Assembly (NCBI GenBank): GCA_944472135.2
Contig: OX235266.1
Location: forward strand, 15,727,925 to 15,791,924
DNA from: Trichobilharzia regenti
Lineage: Eukaryota; Platyhelminthes; Trematoda; Strigeidida; Schistosomatidae
Direction of reading: 5' to 3'
DNA length: 64,000 bases
A program made the translations under genes and the position numbers. The notes under the pieces are model-generated. The model did no database searches and was not told the origin of the DNA. It saw only the letters and a list, made by a program, of their open reading frames with translations. Shown piece after piece: positions 62,380-64,000 of the stretch (positions are counted from its first letter, which is position 1; each line of letters opens with the position of its first letter).

Positions 62380-62425
62380 ATAGAATAAATATTTTGCATT
62401 ATTATTATTACTATTATTATTAACT
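62380..62425 (+). repeat. Polyadenylation signal plus (ATT)n, possible non-LTR tail
   Basis: GAATAAATATTTTGCATTATTATTATTAC resembles the termini at 9720 and 50640. The sequence before it is not recognisable. Confidence 0.4.
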
Positions 62426-62865
62426 TTCAAAAGAATGGATACTGAACAAAGAGTGCTCTTTTCAATAACCTCAATGACCCACATAGGCAGTTGCACACAA
62501 TTACATAATAGTGTAGGGTAGGACAGAACGATAGTTCCAGTAAATGACATAGGAGAATGAGGCAACGCTGATACCAGAGAATTGAAAAAATACTACTACC
62601 AATGAAATCAAACAATGAGAAATCATGGGATTATATACACGAATTTTGGAAGGTATGCGAATACCTTGCTTTGTTTGATATGATTTATAAGCAAGAAGAA
62701 CTATTGTCGTCGAAACATCAAATCAAACTATCTTATGATGAAATTTCAGCTTCTACTCATGAATAATCCTCATCCAGGCATTAATGAAAACAAAACACGT
62801 AGATCAGCAAAGAGTCTCTTTTCGCTGGCGAATTCATTTTCTTAGCTGTACAATCGCAAATATAT

Positions 62866-63650
62866 GTGTTATTTTGTATGTATGTGTGTACATTAAGTTT
62901 GTCAAACAAAATTACAATCGGTTATGGTTATTTCAACTAAACAGGTGAAGATTGGTAATATAAATCAAGAAAATTAGGTGTTAATGAAATTAGGGTAGTA
63001 ACAAAGGTGATGAGTTGTCACAAACAGTTGTTATAAAAAGAAGTTATGTAATCATAATATGAATAGTTTGATGAGTGAGTTTTACTCAGGATGCACATAG
63101 AAACAAAGTAGATAATACGAAATTATGTAAGAGTTCTAAATGAATACAAGAATTATAAGCAAAAAAAAAACAAAATTAAGTCATCAAAAGTCAACAAAGT
63201 TGTTACCATGACAGTAGAAGTGGTTGAATAATTCTCTTTTGTATGCACAGCTCCGGTTTTTCTATGTGAATACCCAGAGCTTTAGCGATTCAAAGAAGAC
63301 GAAACCGTATTGCCTTTGATAGGTGGTTATTCTTGACTCTGTAGATTACTTTAAAGCAGGAGGCGTTTGTTCGAATGGAGTGATTAGTGTTAACCAGGTG
63401 TTGTTGTTCAATTATCGCACTCCTTATTGCACCATGCTGGATAGTGTTCTTCAATCCTCTTGGACAGGGTTCAACCTTTCACCCATGTTACTATATTAGG
63501 TTCATTCATACCTAATTTTCTTGACTGATTTTGTATTACGTAACTCCAATTACCAATCTTCACCTGTTTAGTTAAAATAACCATAATCAATTGTATTTTT
63601 GTTTGACAAACTTAATGTAAACATGCATACAAAATAAATCATATATATAT
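62866..63650 (-). mobile_element. Penelope-like element fragment with inverted termini
   Basis: Arms 62866-62990 and 63500-63650 share, inverted, ACATTAAGTTTGTCAAACAA, ATGGTTATTT.AACTAAACAG and GTGAAGATTGGTAAT. The minus-strand body 63265-63450 reads GAIRSAIIEQQHLVNTNHSI and FKVIYRVKNNHLSKAIRFRL, then a stop, the GIY-YIG C-terminal block. Confidence 0.8.
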
Positions 63651-63879
63651 ATGCGAAATTTTAACTGTCTGTTGGAATATTCGACAAGAATTATAAATAA
63701 TTGTACGCCTGCGTTGTCAATAAGCACAGTGGCCTTCAAATTGTGATATGTTTTCAATTTTTAATCCCCTCTTCCGGGTTACCGCTGACGTATTCAATAT
63801 GCCGACGTCTTCATTCCTTCCATTGTGAGTAGGACATAGGGCTTTAGGCTTTAGCCGCCCTAAAAGTTTCAATCCTGCG

Positions 63880-64000
63880 CTCTATTTCCCGTGTAAAGTG
63901 GCACAATAATCAATCGACGAAGTCGTGAAGTTACAAAGACTGAGGTGGTTAGGACATGTGTTACGTATGCCAAGCCATCGCCTCCCTCGACGAGCGATGT
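63880..64000 (+). mobile_element. RTE (SR2-like) 3' fragment running off the window
   Basis: GACTGAGGTGGTTAGGACAT and GTTACGTATGCCAAGCCATC match the C-terminal coding text at 19110-19150. Confidence 0.75.

Noticed and set aside
62350..62615. Minus-strand ORFs resembling a jockey RT end
   Set aside because: Only a few residues fit and the nearby (ATT)n tail points the other way; too weak to call.

Overview
The window looks like nuclear DNA of a trematode flatworm, most probably a blood fluke (Schistosoma). The evidence is AT-rich sequence with long introns, RTE-type retrotransposon tails, tRNA-derived SINEs, Penelope-like elements, and short repeats carrying the hammerhead-ribozyme motif known from the schistosome SM-alpha family. 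The species is not resolved. No bacterial features, rRNA genes, CRISPR arrays or true tRNA genes were seen.

One host gene dominates: the + strand orthologue of WAPL (Wings apart-like), the cohesin-release factor. I assembled eleven coding exons by hand from splice sites, reading phase and similarity to animal WAPL: 12370-13173, 17203-17268, 21479-22027, 25498-25634, 40442-40553, 44390-44504, 46464-46804, 50339-50602, 53504-53833, 56668-57059 and 61630-61876. The C-terminal end lies beyond the window. The first exon starts in phase 0 at a splice acceptor and at once encodes the conserved N-terminal KTY..SR motif. The start codon may therefore come from the AUG at the end of the flatworm spliced leader, or from a tiny upstream exon. 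Exon 9 carries an apparent one-base frame change in an ACT repeat.

Layout. 1-12.3 kb is upstream of the gene: decayed LTR-retroelement debris with duplicated blocks, a Ty3/gypsy Gag remnant, a fairly intact 5'-truncated CR1/jockey-like reverse transcriptase, and SINEs. 12.4-25.6 kb holds exons 1-4, with RTE tails forming long inverted repeats. 25.6-40.4 kb is a 14.8 kb intron with several Penelope-like elements (PLEs), solo LTRs, SINEs, and a young but internally deleted gypsy element with 375 bp LTRs and a CTTAT target duplication. 40.4-57 kb holds exons 5-10 with more RTE, LTR, PLE and non-LTR fragments. 57-64 kb holds exon 11, nested PLEs and a hammerhead-bearing repeat.

The strongest unusual signals are: PLE fragments each bounded by inverted terminal repeats of about 100-160 bp, including a nested pair; long tail-to-tail RTE inverted repeats in two WAPL introns; an intronic sense-strand hammerhead motif with an intact core, set in a fold-back repeat; the possible spliced-leader start of WAPL; and a recently inserted gypsy copy that was probably already defective when it jumped.
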